Source of the DNA: an uncultured Sphingomonadaceae bacterium
GTDB taxonomy: Bacteria > Pseudomonadota > Alphaproteobacteria > Sphingomonadales > Sphingomonadaceae
Direction of reading: 5' to 3'
NCBI GenBank assembly: GCA_947499255.1
Contig: CANMNF010000001.1
Coordinates: forward strand, 62,001 to 126,000
Length of the DNA: 64,000 nucleotides
Shown: positions 34,487 to 44,818 of the stretch, one piece after another
How positions within the stretch are numbered: the first letter of the stretch is position 1
How the letters are laid out: each line of letters begins with the position of its first letter
Notes under the pieces: generated by a model
What the model saw: only the letters and a program-made list of their open reading frames with translations
Database searches by the model: none
Told to the model about the DNA's origin: nothing
Position numbers and translations under genes: made by a program

Positions 34487-36841
34487 GTGTCGTTCGTGAG
34501 AGAAGACCGTACCGACCTTCCGCAATTGCCATTACGCCTCAGCGTCCTGGAATTGTTGGGCCTTAAAGATCCCGATTTGGGCGATCCTGATCGCCTGCGC
34601 GCTTTACAATTCGCCGGCCTGCCCAAAGTCTCCATGGTCCGCGCAATGGGTTGTGTTGTGGCTGCCTTTGCCACCGCGTTGTTATTTGCCGACGTGATAC
34701 CGCCATTGCAGCTTGGCGTTTGGGCAATCACGCTGATCCTGGCCAGCCTTTATGGGATCCGGATTGATCGCGGATTTGCGCAAGGAAAGTGCACCCGGGT
34801 TACCCGTGGTCATTTTGTCAGTCAGGCAATAAGCGTTGCGGCGAGCGGGGTCTTGTGGGGCTATGCCATCCTCGCTTTTGCGCCTTTTGGCAGTCAGAGC
34901 GCGCATTTCGGCTTGTTCGCCATAATCGCCATGTTAAGCGCTGGGGCGGTGGTCATGATGTCGGCTGCACCTCTTGCAGCGATCCTATATATCTCGTTTG
35001 TCGGTTCGGCATCCTTCCTCTCCTTCGTTTTAAGCGGGAACTGGATGTTTGCCGCGATGAGCATCGTGTTTTCGTGCGCGATGATTGGTGGGATCATGTC
35101 TTTGGCCCGCATCCACATATCGGCGCGCGTTGCCGAAGCTGGAGTTGCTGAACAAGGTGAAGTTGTGTCGCTTTTGCTGCGCGAATTTGAAGAAGGTGAG
35201 GCAGACTGGCTGTGGCAAATTGACACCAAGCGCCGCGTCAAGACTGTCAGCCCGCGATTCGCCTATGCTCTGGGTCGGCCTATCAAGGAGATTGAAGGCG
35301 AAAGCCTCATCCGCCTTATCGCGGGCGAAAACTGGGAAAGCGGTGATCTGTCCAGCAGCCTTCGCGAAATGGCGGAACGGTTGCAAAAGCGGGAAAGTTT
35401 TTCCAATCTACTGGTCCAGGTGCATTTGCCTGATGGTCGGCGGTGGTGGGAGCTTTCGGGCACGCCTATTCGCGATGATAAGGGTGCTTATATCGGTTAT
35501 CGCGGCGTTGGGTCTGATGTCACCGAACAGCGTGAGAGCGATGAGAAAATCGCTTACCTTGCGCGCTATGATACGCTGACAGGTCTGCCGAACCGCCTAA
35601 TGTTGACCGAGGCATTGGGCGATGCTTTGCGGTATGCTGAGCAATGGAAAACGCGCTGTGCTTTCCTGATGATTGATCTGGACAGGTTCAAAGCGGTAAA
35701 CGATTCTCTGGGCCACCAAGTAGGTGATCGCTTGCTGGCCAAAGTCTCGCAGCGTTTGCGCAGTGTCTTGACAGAGAACGAGCAAGGCGGACGCCTTGGC
35801 GGAGACGAGTTTGCCGTGGTGATCCGCGATGCTGGCGGAATGGGCAAAGTCGAACGCATCGCAGAGGCGATCATCGATACGCTTTCGCAGCCTTACACCG
35901 TTGATCAGCATACCTTGTTTATCGGCGCGAGTGTTGGCTCTGCCGTGGGGCCGCGCGATGGCAAAACGGTGGAGACGTTGATGCGCAATGCTGATCTGGC
36001 GCTTTACCGGGCGAAGGATGATGGCGGCGGCATCCATTTCTCATATGTGCCCGCAATGCATGCCGATGCTGAAGAGCGCCGCAAGCTGGAACTGTCCTTG
36101 CGCGGTGCCATCGGCAAGGATGAAATGGAGCTGCATTTCCAGCCTGTCGTCAATGCCAACAGCGAAAATGTCGTCAGTTTCGAAGCCTTGCTTCGGTGGA
36201 ACAGCGCTGAGCATGGTTCGGTTAGTCCGGGGAAATTCATTCCGCTGGCAGAAGATACCCGCCTGATTGTCCCCATCGGCAATTGGGTGCTGCACGAAGC
36301 TTGCCGCGAAGCAGCGCGTTGGCCCGAAGATATCAAAATCGCGGTGAACGTTTCGGGTGAACAATTGCTGGAGCCCAACTTTGCGAGAACGGTGGTGCAG
36401 GCGCTGGCGGATACCGGCTTGCCAGCGCACCGATTGGAAGTGGAAGTGACCGAGAGCGTTTTTCTGCGCGATGGCCGGACTGCGCGGCAAACGCTTGAAG
36501 AGATTATGGCGCTGGGCTGCTCCATCGCGCTGGATGACTTTGGCACCGGATATTCTTCGCTTGGGTATTTAAGAACCCTGCGTTTCTCGACCATCAAAGT
36601 TGATCGCAGTTTTGTGCAAGGTGCCGCGCAAGGAAGCCAGGAAAGCATCGCCATTATCCGCGCCGTTGTCGCGATGGCGGATAGCCTGGAGATGACCACG
36701 ACGGCCGAAGGCGTTGAAGATGTCGATCAGGCAGATATGATCCGCAAAATGGGCTGCACCAAAATCCAAGGATATTACTTTGGCCGTCCGATGGAAGTTG
36801 CCGCAGCTCGCCAATTGATCACTCGGCGCGCAGCCGCCTGA
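34487..36841 (+). CDS. Membrane PAS-GGDEF-EAL protein (c-di-GMP turnover)
   Basis: A 784-residue inner-membrane protein. Hydrophobic segments fill about residues 55-210. A PAS domain lies near 235-345 (WLWQIDTKRRVKTVSPRFAYALG). A GGDEF domain (about 355-520) has an intact GGDEF at 438-442 (RLGGDEFAVV), with no RxxD inhibitory site in front (ENEQ instead). An EAL domain (about 535-780) has intact EALLRW at 566-571, LDDFGTGYSSL and IKVDRSFV. Both active sites look complete, so either synthesis or breakdown of c-di-GMP is possible. The GTG start at 34487 is tentative; a GTG at 34496 has better spacing to an upstream AGG. Confidence 0.93.
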   Translation: MSFVREDRTDLPQLPLRLSVLELLGLKDPDLGDPDRLRALQFAGLPKVSMVRAMGCVVAAFATALLFADVIPPLQLGVWAITLILASLYGIRIDRGFAQGKCTRVTRGHFVSQAISVAASGVLWGYAILAFAPFGSQSAHFGLFAIIAMLSAGAVVMMSAAPLAAILYISFVGSASFLSFVLSGNWMFAAMSIVFSCAMIGGIMSLARIHISARVAEAGVAEQGEVVSLLLREFEEGEADWLWQIDTKRRVKTVSPRFAYALGRPIKEIEGESLIRLIAGENWESGDLSSSLREMAERLQKRESFSNLLVQVHLPDGRRWWELSGTPIRDDKGAYIGYRGVGSDVTEQRESDEKIAYLARYDTLTGLPNRLMLTEALGDALRYAEQWKTRCAFLMIDLDRFKAVNDSLGHQVGDRLLAKVSQRLRSVLTENEQGGRLGGDEFAVVIRDAGGMGKVERIAEAIIDTLSQPYTVDQHTLFIGASVGSAVGPRDGKTVETLMRNADLALYRAKDDGGGIHFSYVPAMHADAEERRKLELSLRGAIGKDEMELHFQPVVNANSENVVSFEALLRWNSAEHGSVSPGKFIPLAEDTRLIVPIGNWVLHEACREAARWPEDIKIAVNVSGEQLLEPNFARTVVQALADTGLPAHRLEVEVTESVFLRDGRTARQTLEEIMALGCSIALDDFGTGYSSLGYLRTLRFSTIKVDRSFVQGAAQGSQESIAIIRAVVAMADSLEMTTTAEGVEDVDQADMIRKMGCTKIQGYYFGRPMEVAAARQLITRRAAA

Positions 36842-36870
36842 TTGCTTCCCATGCCTCGCGTTGCGGCTGG

Positions 36871-37542
36871 TTAGGCCGCGTTCAACGCGCCCAATGCACT
36901 TTCAAACAAGGCGCGGCCATCGCGGCCGCCGTGATCTTTTTCGATTGCGCGCTCTGGATGCGGCATCATGCCCAGCACATTGCCCGATACATTGAGAATG
37001 CCCGCAATATCGCGCTGCGATCCGTTCACTGGCTCACCATAGCGAAATGCCACGCGGCCATCGCCTTCAAGCTGGTCCAACACCGCATTGTCAGCAAAAT
37101 AATTGCCATCATGATGGGCGACAGGAATGTGGATCGTCTGCCCCGCTTTATACGCGCTGGTGAACAAGGTTTGCCCGTTTTCTACCGTCAAAGGCACAGT
37201 GCGGCAGATAAAGGTCTGCCCTGCATTGCGCATCAGCGCGCCGGGCAGCAATCCGCTTTCGGTCAACACTTGAAAGCCATTGCAAACGCCCAGCACAGGC
37301 ACGCCGCGTTCAGCAGCGGCAACAACGCTGCGCATGATCGGGCTGTTGGCTGCCATTGAGCCTGAACGCAGATAATCGCCATAAGAAAAGCCGCCGGGCA
37401 GAGCGATAAAATCAAGGCCATCGGGCAGTTGGGCATCGCCATGCCACACGCGTATAGGCGCTTTGCCAAGGACGTGTTCGACAGCAACCGCCATATCGCG
37501 ATCGCAGTTGGAGCCGGGGAAAGTGATTACAGCGGCGCGCAT
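36871..37542 (-). CDS. purQ: Phosphoribosylformylglycinamidine synthase subunit PurQ
   Basis: Glutaminase subunit feeding ammonia to PurL in FGAM synthesis. The 223-residue protein begins [25 protein letters not shown]. It has the nucleophile elbow [21 protein letters not shown] with the catalytic Cys, and His/Glu at [10 protein letters not shown]. Its start shares one base with the purS stop (TAATG). The purL gene is not in the window; the next gene on this side is convergent. Confidence 0.97.
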   Translation of the reverse strand: MRAAVITFPGSNCDRDMAVAVEHVLGKAPIRVWHGDAQLPDGLDFIALPGGFSYGDYLRSGSMAANSPIMRSVVAAAERGVPVLGVCNGFQVLTESGLLPGALMRNAGQTFICRTVPLTVENGQTLFTSAYKAGQTIHIPVAHHDGNYFADNAVLDQLEGDGRVAFRYGEPVNGSQRDIAGILNVSGNVLGMMPHPERAIEKDHGGRDGRALFESALGALNAA

Positions 37543-37796
37543 TATGCGGCTCCTGCGGCTTCTTGCTCCAGTTTCTCGATATGGTAATTTTCAATCACCA
37601 TATTGGCGAGAAGTTTCTGGCACATATCATCAAGCACCGCATCGCTTGTATCTTCAGCGACTTCCAGTTCAATCAAGCGGCCAATGCGGACATCTTCGAC
37701 ACCGGAAAAACCAAGCCCTTCGAGCGAATGATGCACCGCGCGGCCTTGCGGATCGAGGACGCCGGGTTTGAGGCTGACATGGATGCGGACTTTCAT
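37542..37796 (-). CDS. purS: Phosphoribosylformylglycinamidine synthase subunit PurS
   Basis: Small 84-residue subunit that bridges PurQ and PurL. The opening [45 protein letters not shown] is the family signature; [16 protein letters not shown] follows. It overlaps purQ by one base. A 229-base gap separates it from the M16 peptidase gene upstream. I saw no strong promoter or structure in that gap beyond T-rich tracts and an AGTCCGGCTTTGTGGC / GCCGGA weak pairing. Confidence 0.96.
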   Translation of the reverse strand: MKVRIHVSLKPGVLDPQGRAVHHSLEGLGFSGVEDVRIGRLIELEVAEDTSDAVLDDMCQKLLANMVIENYHIEKLEQEAAGAA

Positions 37797-38025
37797 CAGA
37801 AGAAACCTTTCAACGGCGGACGCGTGATCGATGGCAATGCTTGGCCGAGCCTATGACGAGAGGCGAAAAAAGAGGCAAGGGCAAGCGTCGCTTTAGTTGA
37901 TGACATACAAAGCTTGGGACATGTGAGCATTTCCATGGTTTGCTACCACAAGTATTTGTTTTCCGGCGACAAGCGGCCACAAAGCCGGACTTGAAGCGCT
38001 CACCTGATTATAGGTCATCTTTCGC

Positions 38026-40887
38026 TCAATCCTGCTGTTCCAAAGCGCGCGGCAATACCACGACTTCCAATCGCTCTTCCGGGTTGAGATAGCGCAAGGC
38101 AGCGGCTTGCACTTCTGCCGGCGTTATCGATTGCAATTGCTGGTTGCCAACGAGAAACCGCTCAATCCGGTCGCTTTGCGTTTGCGCGCGGTCAACAAGT
38201 CCCATCCAGCCTGCATTAGTGTCGAGCGCATTGTCAAACCGTTCCAAAATTGGTTGGCGTGCACGCTGCATCAGATCATCACTGGGCAGTTCGGAGCGAA
38301 CAGAGTCCAGAGCGCGCAGCATGGCATCGCGTGTTGCATCCACATCACTCACATCAACCGCCGATTGCAGGGTGAAGGTGCCATAGCCGGGATAAACCCG
38401 CGATTGGCTGGCGCTGACAGAAGGAGAGTAGGTCTGCCCCAATTCCTCACGCACGATTTCAATCAGCTGCAAACGCATGACATAGCGCAGCATATCAAGA
38501 ACTTGTGAGGCTCGGTGATCGCTGTCATCGCGCGTGGGCCAGCTGATATTGACGATGGCCTGATCATCCGCGCCATCATGATATAAGATGCGCTGCGAAC
38601 GGTCGGCAGTGAAGCTACGGTCGCGATTGGCAGTGTAAGCTTGGAAGCTGCTTTCACGCGGCGGCAAAGTGCCCAGTGTGCGCGCCACCAGCGATACCAT
38701 CTCAGCTTCCTCAAAATCGCCAACCAGCGCCAGTTCCATCGCGCCATTGGCCATCCGTTCACCGATCGCTTGCCGTAAGCGGTCAAAGCTTAGCGCCAGA
38801 TAATCCTCCTCATCCTGCAGGCTGCGCCGCGGATCATTGTCCGAACGGATCGCGCCAAGCGATGTCGACAAGGCTGATTCTGGCGTTGCAAAGCGGCGGG
38901 CATACCAATTGCTGATATTGCGCCGATATTGCACTTCACCTTCGGGCCGATATCCCGGATCTGCAATCAAAGCTGTCATGAGCTGCAATTGCAATTCCAG
39001 ATCACGCTTGGTGGTGGTCGCGCCCAGACGGAATGTCTCTGGCGCAGCGGTAATGTTCAAGCCCACTTGCTTGCCCGCCAAAATGGATTGCAATTCATCC
39101 AGATCATGCGCGCCAAGCCCGCCCACCGGAAGCGAGGAAACCATCGCGGTTGCCAGCGGATTATCGCGCGTGTCGAGCAGCGATCCGCCATCGATATTAA
39201 GCTGAATATTGATGCGATCCTGCTGCAATTGCGTAGGCTTGAGATTGAGCTTTAAGCCATTGGCAAAAGTCAGCTGGCTGATCCCCAGATCGTCACTGCG
39301 CAAATAGCTTGTGATCAATCCCGGCGTGCCAAAATCGGTATAAGCAAATTCGGCTTGCTGTGTTTCTTCTGGCGCGGTGAGCGGCATTGCCATTCCGGCA
39401 TCCCATGCCGCGCGTAAAGCGTCTTTGCCGCCTTCGGGTGCTTTCCGTCCAGAAAAGCGGATGAGCGGATTGTCCAGCGGCACAAGCTCTTGCGTGAGTG
39501 CGGCCAGAACCGCCTCTGGCGTGATCTCATCGCGAAAAGCGTTAAAGCGTTCCAGCGAGCTTTGCGGCGTGGTGGGCACTTGGCCATTGCGCAATGCGCC
39601 AAGCGCGCCTTGCACAAATGCGCCATTGGGCCTTGTTGCCGCGCCCGATGCTGCGGTTTCGATAGCGTTGGCGATATTGGCGACCTGTTCGGCCACTTCA
39701 GCAGCCGTAAAGCCAAATTCCAGCGCGCGGCGATATTCTTCCTGCGCAGCGCCAAGGCCGCGTTGCCATTCACCCTCGGCTGCGTTCACTTGCAACGTGG
39801 TGGTGCGGCCTTCTTCAAAGAAATCGCTGGTGACAAGACCGGCTGCGCGAAATGGCGGATCGCCGCGCCGCGAAAGGCTTTGCATCCGGCGATTTATGAT
39901 CCCGTAACCGATCTGGCGCAGGATACCTGTTTGGCGGTTTGTGACGGTATCAGGCTTATCAAGATAAGCGCCGTGCCGGCTGATGGTGACTTGTTCTGAC
40001 AAGGCGGGATCGATGTATATATCGGTTTGTCCGGCAAGCTGGGGATCGATCGGGCCAAACAAGGGATCACCATCTTTGGGTGGCCCGCTCCAATCGGCAA
40101 AACGTGCAGTGATAGCGGCTTCAACTGCTTCCACATCATAATCGCCAACCACAATAATTGCGGTGTTGTCAGGTCGATAGAAGCGCGACCAAAGCGCCTT
40201 CATTCCTTCGCCAGTGGCCGCTTCAATTGTTTCAATCGTGCCAATAGGCAGCCGCTCGGAAATGCGCGATCCGGGAAAGACAAAGCGAAAATTGTCCACC
40301 AACGCGCGCATTTGAAACGTATCGCGCACGCGCCATTCGGATAGGATAATGCCTTTCTCACGGTCCACCGCTTCTTGTGCAAAAGTCAGCTCGCTCGCTG
40401 TTTCGCGCATCAACATTAGCGCTGTATCAAGCAGCTCCAGATCATTGCGCGGCAGGTCCAGCTTGTAGATCGTCTGATCAAATCCGGTGGAGGCATTGGT
40501 GTCCGCACCAAAGGCCAGACCTTCGCGTTCAAGCAGTTTGATCATCTCGCCTTCGGGCAGATTGGTGGACCCGTTAAAGGCCATATGCTCAATAAAATGC
40601 GCCCAGCCTTGCTGGCCTTCACCTTCAGAGATGGAGCCGAAATCAACCCAGAATTGCACCATGCCTTGTTCAGGCGGCGTGGCATTGGGGCGAATGATAT
40701 AGCGCATACCATTGTCCAGCACACCAAAGCGGTATTGTGGATCAAGCGGCAGATCGCTTTCGGCAAAAGCAAACGGATCGCTGGCCGCGCTCGCACTTTC
40801 ATGCCCATCTGCAAAAGCGGGCGTGACGATAAAAGCGATAGGTAAAGCGAGCGCTACAAGCAGCGCTGTCAAAAGACGATTGATCAT
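38026..40887 (-). CDS. M16 metallopeptidase, periplasmic, two-domain
   Basis: A 953-residue insulinase-like protease of the PqqL / processing-peptidase type. A signal peptide covers residues 1-26 (LLVALALPIAFIVTPAFA-D). The first half has the inverted zinc motif HFIEH (residues 97-101) and the downstream acidic EAVDREKGIILSEW. A second, inactive-looking M16 domain follows, with GSLLDTRDNPLATAMVSSLPVGG and LRYVMRLQLIEIVREELGQTYSPSVSAS near the end. It probably degrades peptides in the periplasm. It stands between purC and purS, which are normally close together. Confidence 0.92.
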   Translation of the reverse strand: MINRLLTALLVALALPIAFIVTPAFADGHESASAASDPFAFAESDLPLDPQYRFGVLDNGMRYIIRPNATPPEQGMVQFWVDFGSISEGEGQQGWAHFIEHMAFNGSTNLPEGEMIKLLEREGLAFGADTNASTGFDQTIYKLDLPRNDLELLDTALMLMRETASELTFAQEAVDREKGIILSEWRVRDTFQMRALVDNFRFVFPGSRISERLPIGTIETIEAATGEGMKALWSRFYRPDNTAIIVVGDYDVEAVEAAITARFADWSGPPKDGDPLFGPIDPQLAGQTDIYIDPALSEQVTISRHGAYLDKPDTVTNRQTGILRQIGYGIINRRMQSLSRRGDPPFRAAGLVTSDFFEEGRTTTLQVNAAEGEWQRGLGAAQEEYRRALEFGFTAAEVAEQVANIANAIETAASGAATRPNGAFVQGALGALRNGQVPTTPQSSLERFNAFRDEITPEAVLAALTQELVPLDNPLIRFSGRKAPEGGKDALRAAWDAGMAMPLTAPEETQQAEFAYTDFGTPGLITSYLRSDDLGISQLTFANGLKLNLKPTQLQQDRINIQLNIDGGSLLDTRDNPLATAMVSSLPVGGLGAHDLDELQSILAGKQVGLNITAAPETFRLGATTTKRDLELQLQLMTALIADPGYRPEGEVQYRRNISNWYARRFATPESALSTSLGAIRSDNDPRRSLQDEEDYLALSFDRLRQAIGERMANGAMELALVGDFEEAEMVSLVARTLGTLPPRESSFQAYTANRDRSFTADRSQRILYHDGADDQAIVNISWPTRDDSDHRASQVLDMLRYVMRLQLIEIVREELGQTYSPSVSASQSRVYPGYGTFTLQSAVDVSDVDATRDAMLRALDSVRSELPSDDLMQRARQPILERFDNALDTNAGWMGLVDRAQTQSDRIERFLVGNQQLQSITPAEVQAAALRYLNPEERLEVVVLPRALEQQD

Positions 40888-40922
40888 CCCCTTTTATTGG
40901 GGGCAGATGCCTTAATCCGCAA

Positions 40923-41747
40923 TTACTTCTTTGGCTTGGCCGGGTTTGGCTTGGCAGGCGTGCTGGGGCGCAGGCGCGAACGATGCGCCGACATGTCGAC
41001 CACTTCGCCGGGGCCGTTTTCATCGTCCTGCAACAGGCCAAGACGCTTGGCGACTTCCTGGTACGCTTCTTCTTCGCCGCCCAGATCGCGGCGGAAGCGA
41101 TCCTTGTCGAGCTTTTCGCCTGTATTGAAATCCCACAGGCGGCAATTGTCCGGGCTGATTTCATCAGCAAGGATCACGCGGCTGAAATCGCCATCGAAAA
41201 TACGGCCAAATTCCAGTTTGAAATCGACCAGCTTGATATCAATTGCAGCAAACATTCCGCACATGAAATCATTCACGCGGATCGCCATCGCAGCCATATC
41301 CTGCATTTCTTCATGCGTCGCCCAGTTAAAGCACGCGATATGTTCTTCTGAAATCAGCGGATCGCCCAGCTCATCCGATTTGAGATAATACTCGATAATC
41401 GTGTGCGGCAGTTGTTCACCTTCTTCGATTCCAAAACGCTTGGCGATGGAACCGGCGGCGATGTTGCGCACCACCACTTCGAGCGGGATGATTTCCACCT
41501 GTCGAACAAGTTGCTCACGCATATTAAGCCTTCGGATAAAATGCGTGGGGATGCCGATATGGGCAAGTCGCAGGAAGACGTGTTCGCTGATGCGATTGTT
41601 GATCACGCCTTTGCCATTGATAGTGCCGCGTTTTTCCGCGTTGAAGGCGGTCGCGTCATCCTTGAAATACTGGATGATCGTGCCCGGTTCTGGGCCTTCG
41701 TAAAGGATTTTGGCCTTGCCTTCGTAGATTTGGCGACGGCGGGACAT
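40923..41747 (-). CDS. purC: SAICAR synthetase
   Basis: Joins CAIR and aspartate in purine synthesis. The 274-residue protein begins [33 protein letters not shown], with [28 protein letters not shown] and [12 protein letters not shown]. Its C-terminal 30 residues are a Pro/Lys-rich tail ([18 protein letters not shown]) beyond the normal family end. The ATG at 41747 is preferred to a TTG at 41765. The M16 peptidase gene follows 35 bases downstream. Confidence 0.96.
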   Translation of the reverse strand: MSRRRQIYEGKAKILYEGPEPGTIIQYFKDDATAFNAEKRGTINGKGVINNRISEHVFLRLAHIGIPTHFIRRLNMREQLVRQVEIIPLEVVVRNIAAGSIAKRFGIEEGEQLPHTIIEYYLKSDELGDPLISEEHIACFNWATHEEMQDMAAMAIRVNDFMCGMFAAIDIKLVDFKLEFGRIFDGDFSRVILADEISPDNCRLWDFNTGEKLDKDRFRRDLGGEEEAYQEVAKRLGLLQDDENGPGEVVDMSAHRSRLRPSTPAKPNPAKPKK

Positions 41748-41927
41748 GGGCAGGCAACCTTGCAATTAAAAAACAAATGGCGAAAAGCCAGCGCCCCGGT
41801 GAGCAAAGCAGATGCTTTACCAGAACCGGGGCGCGGGAAGAGTGTCTATACATAGGATGGAGCACAGGGGCAATTGCCCTTGGCTCGATCCGCAGGTACG
41901 GGCTGCGCACTTGTAGGGATCGATTGC

Positions 41928-44174
41928 ATGCGTTTTGAGTTTGGTACGGTTTCGGGCGCAGCGCTTGCTGTGTGTTTGATGGCTTCAGGTGTGGCTGCTC
42001 AGGATGCGGCAGATGGCGATATTCTGGTCACTTCGACCAAGGATGCGGCCACCGCACTGCAAGGCTTCCCCGGCGGCATCACCATTGTGGACAGCGATGC
42101 TTTGGAAGCGCGCAGCTTCAATGATCTGTCCAATCTCAGCCATATCAGCCCCAATGTGACGCTCGATCCGATTGGCACGTTCAAAGGCGTTGCAAACTTT
42201 TCGATCCGCGGGCTGGGGATCAATTCTTCCATTCCGTCAATTGATCCTGCCGTCGGCCTGTTTGTCGATGGCGTTTATATGGGCATCAATGCAGGCACCG
42301 TGTTCGATATGCTCGATGTGGAGCAGGTTGATATCTTGCGCGGGCCGCAAGGCGTTTCCTTTGGCCGCAACACAACCGGCGGCGCGATTATGGTGCGCAC
42401 AGCTGATCCCAGCCAGGTATGGGAAGGGCATGCGCGGCTTTCCACAGAAGGCCCCGTGGATGGTGGGCGTGGGGGCGCTATGTGGTCCGCGCGCGGGATT
42501 GTGTCCGGACCGATTGGACAAGATCTCTCGATCCGGCTGGGCGCGCTTTACGTCGATGATCAAGGCTATTTCAAAAACCAGTTTGATGGTCAGAATTTCG
42601 GCGGCGGGGAAACCGTTATCGTACGCGGCGGATTTGCCTATCGCGGCGAAGGTGTGACACTTATCGCCAAGGGTGAATATAGCGATGCGAATGGTGATGG
42701 CGCGCCAACGCATAATAACGGATTGTTCGGCCGCGATAATTTCGCAATCTCGGTCAATCAGCGCGGCTTTCATGATAGCGAAAATGGTTTTGTCTCGCTG
42801 CGCGGTGAAGTGGAGCTTGGGCGCGGGGCGATCACCAATATCTTTGGCTGGCGCAAATATGATCTGGCCACGCGCAATGACATCGATTCCACCCCCACAC
42901 CAATTTTTGAAAGCGACACCGCCACCGCGCAAGAACAGTTCTCAAACGAGCTGACCTATGCCGTTGATCTGGATGGTGTGCGGCTGGTGACAGGCGTTTT
43001 CGCGCTGACTCAGGACGTGTCTTACGACGAATCGCGCGATCTCAGCTTCTTTGGCGCTGCGCCGCAATTTGGCGGTGGGCGGCAAGAACATGATGCGCTG
43101 GGCCTGTTTGGTCAGGTGGATGTGCCATTTACCGATGCGCTGTCTTTGAAAGCTGGCCTGCGGTTTTCGCATGAGGAAAAAACCGGCGCGATCACTTATG
43201 TGCGGCCGCGCGCGCAATGTTCTGTCATTGGCGGCACCTGCCCGACAAGCGGGGAACGTGTGGCCGGTGAAAACAATGGCTTCACCGATAAACGCAGCTG
43301 GTCATCCTTCTCACCGCGTCTTGTCCTAAGCTATGATTTGAATGCGGATACGCTTGTGTTCGCCAGCTGGGCGCGAGGGTACCGTTCGGGTGGTTACAAC
43401 CTGCGCATTACGCAGCCTGCCGCCTTTGAAGAAGTGTCCGCGCTGCTTGGCTCCCCCGCCTTTGATGAAGAGCGTGTGGATACGTTTGAATTGGGCACCA
43501 ATTGGCAATCCGCCGATGGCCGCGCGAATTTGCGTGCAGCGGCTTTCTGGAGCGAAGTGGACAATTTGCAACGCGAATTGAACGTGCCAAGCGATGCAGG
43601 GCTGGCGCAATCTGTTTACAACACTGGTGATGCGCGCATTCTTGGTGGGGAGCTGGAGGCATTCGTTGTCGCGGCACCCGGCTTTACGCTTGCTGCGCAT
43701 GTTGGCCTGACCGATGCGCAATATCGCGATGTGTTTTTCGATCTGACAGGCGATGGCATTGTTAGCCCAGAAGATGTCGCGCTTGAATTACCGCGCGCCC
43801 CGAAATGGACTTACGGGGCAAGCGCTGATTGGCAAACGCCGCTTTCGGCTACCAAAACGCTATCGGCCAATATCAACTTCCAGCACCGCGATCGCGCCGC
43901 GTATACCGATAACAATGTCGGCTTTAACGATGCGGTTGATCGGCTTGATGCAGCGCTTGCGGTGTCTTGCAACACATGCGGTGTGACTGTGCGGGTGTTT
44001 GGTCGCAATCTGCTGGATGAGGTGCAGTTTGGCGGCGATACGCAGCTGCCCTTTGGTGGCGGACCGTTTTCCGATGGCGACAATACGCCGTTTGATCCTG
44101 CACCTGCGTCAGGCACGTTTTCCCCTTTGCACAAAGGCCGCACGGTTGGGCTGGAAGTGCTCGCGCAGTTTTAA
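41928..44174 (+). CDS. TonB-dependent outer-membrane receptor
   Basis: A 748-residue receptor. Signal peptide to about residue 23 (CLMASGVAA-Q). The plug domain follows: ALQGFPGGITIVDSDALEARSFNDLSNLSHISPNVTL, ANFSIRGLG and VEQVDILRGPQGVSFGRNTTGGAI. A long beta barrel contains WARGYRSGGYN and ends with VGLEVLAQF. The style fits the CirA/FyuA-like receptors common in Sphingomonadales that import siderophores, vitamins or plant compounds; no ligand can be assigned. AGGGA at 41915-41919 supports the ATG at 41928. Its stop overlaps that of the convergent tetR gene by four bases. Confidence 0.93.
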   Translation: MRFEFGTVSGAALAVCLMASGVAAQDAADGDILVTSTKDAATALQGFPGGITIVDSDALEARSFNDLSNLSHISPNVTLDPIGTFKGVANFSIRGLGINSSIPSIDPAVGLFVDGVYMGINAGTVFDMLDVEQVDILRGPQGVSFGRNTTGGAIMVRTADPSQVWEGHARLSTEGPVDGGRGGAMWSARGIVSGPIGQDLSIRLGALYVDDQGYFKNQFDGQNFGGGETVIVRGGFAYRGEGVTLIAKGEYSDANGDGAPTHNNGLFGRDNFAISVNQRGFHDSENGFVSLRGEVELGRGAITNIFGWRKYDLATRNDIDSTPTPIFESDTATAQEQFSNELTYAVDLDGVRLVTGVFALTQDVSYDESRDLSFFGAAPQFGGGRQEHDALGLFGQVDVPFTDALSLKAGLRFSHEEKTGAITYVRPRAQCSVIGGTCPTSGERVAGENNGFTDKRSWSSFSPRLVLSYDLNADTLVFASWARGYRSGGYNLRITQPAAFEEVSALLGSPAFDEERVDTFELGTNWQSADGRANLRAAAFWSEVDNLQRELNVPSDAGLAQSVYNTGDARILGGELEAFVVAAPGFTLAAHVGLTDAQYRDVFFDLTGDGIVSPEDVALELPRAPKWTYGASADWQTPLSATKTLSANINFQHRDRAAYTDNNVGFNDAVDRLDAALAVSCNTCGVTVRVFGRNLLDEVQFGGDTQLPFGGGPFSDGDNTPFDPAPASGTFSPLHKGRTVGLEVLAQF

Positions 44175-44818
44175 TCCGGCGCGTAGGCGGCGAGGAACAT
44201 TTCAACCGATGCTTCGATGCGGTGCGCATTGATTTGCGCGACGTCTTGCGCACCAAATCGGCGTTCCAGATCGCCCATGCCTTTGCATAGGCAAACGAAT
44301 TGTTCTGACGCCAGTTCGGGATCGGGCACGGCAAGCTCGCCTTGCGCATTGGCATGGGCGAGGAAAGCGGTGAATTGTGCCTTCATCCGGCGTGGACCTG
44401 CTTCGAGGAAAGCCATGCCGATGCTGGGGTCAGCATCGGTTTCGGCTGCGATTCGCCGTTCAAACTGAACCATTTCGGGGCGTGACAAAAACGCCACCAT
44501 GGCCTCACCAATGGCGGTCAGGCGAGCGCGGATATCGCCGCCATTGTTCTCTATTGAAAAATACCCACGCAGCTTTTCACATTCCTTCTCAACCGCCGCT
44601 TTGAACAGCGCGGTTTTGTCTCCGAAGTGATTGTAAACCGTCACTTTTGATACGCCAGCATGGGCCGCAACCTGCTCTATCGCAGTGCCTGCAAAACCGT
44701 GTTCGAAAAAGCTGTTGGCAGCCGCGGCGATTATCGCATCTCGCTTGGCCACATCGATGGGCCGGCCTGCCTTTTTGGCCTCAGCTGCGGAATTGTTTAC
44801 AGGTTTGCTGCTTGACAA
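44171..44818 (-). CDS. TetR-family repressor
   Basis: A 215-residue regulator. The N-terminal HTH reads RDAIIAAAANSFFEHGFAGTAIEQVAAHAGVSKVTVYNHFGDK (about residues 26-70). The ligand-binding domain resembles the AefR-like C-terminal type (FERRIAAETDADPSIGMAFLEAGPRRM). The start is TTG at 44818: CGGAG lies nine bases upstream and no other start exists before an in-frame stop. It is divergent from the exporter operon and most likely represses it, and possibly itself. Confidence 0.9.
   Translation of the reverse strand: MSSSKPVNNSAAEAKKAGRPIDVAKRDAIIAAAANSFFEHGFAGTAIEQVAAHAGVSKVTVYNHFGDKTALFKAAVEKECEKLRGYFSIENNGGDIRARLTAIGEAMVAFLSRPEMVQFERRIAAETDADPSIGMAFLEAGPRRMKAQFTAFLAHANAQGELAVPDPELASEQFVCLCKGMGDLERRFGAQDVAQINAHRIEASVEMFLAAYAPD

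Noticed and set aside
36004-36699. Minus-strand frame of 231 codons within the GGDEF/EAL gene
   Set aside because: It is the shadow of the EAL domain; the plus-strand protein is complete with its active-site motifs.
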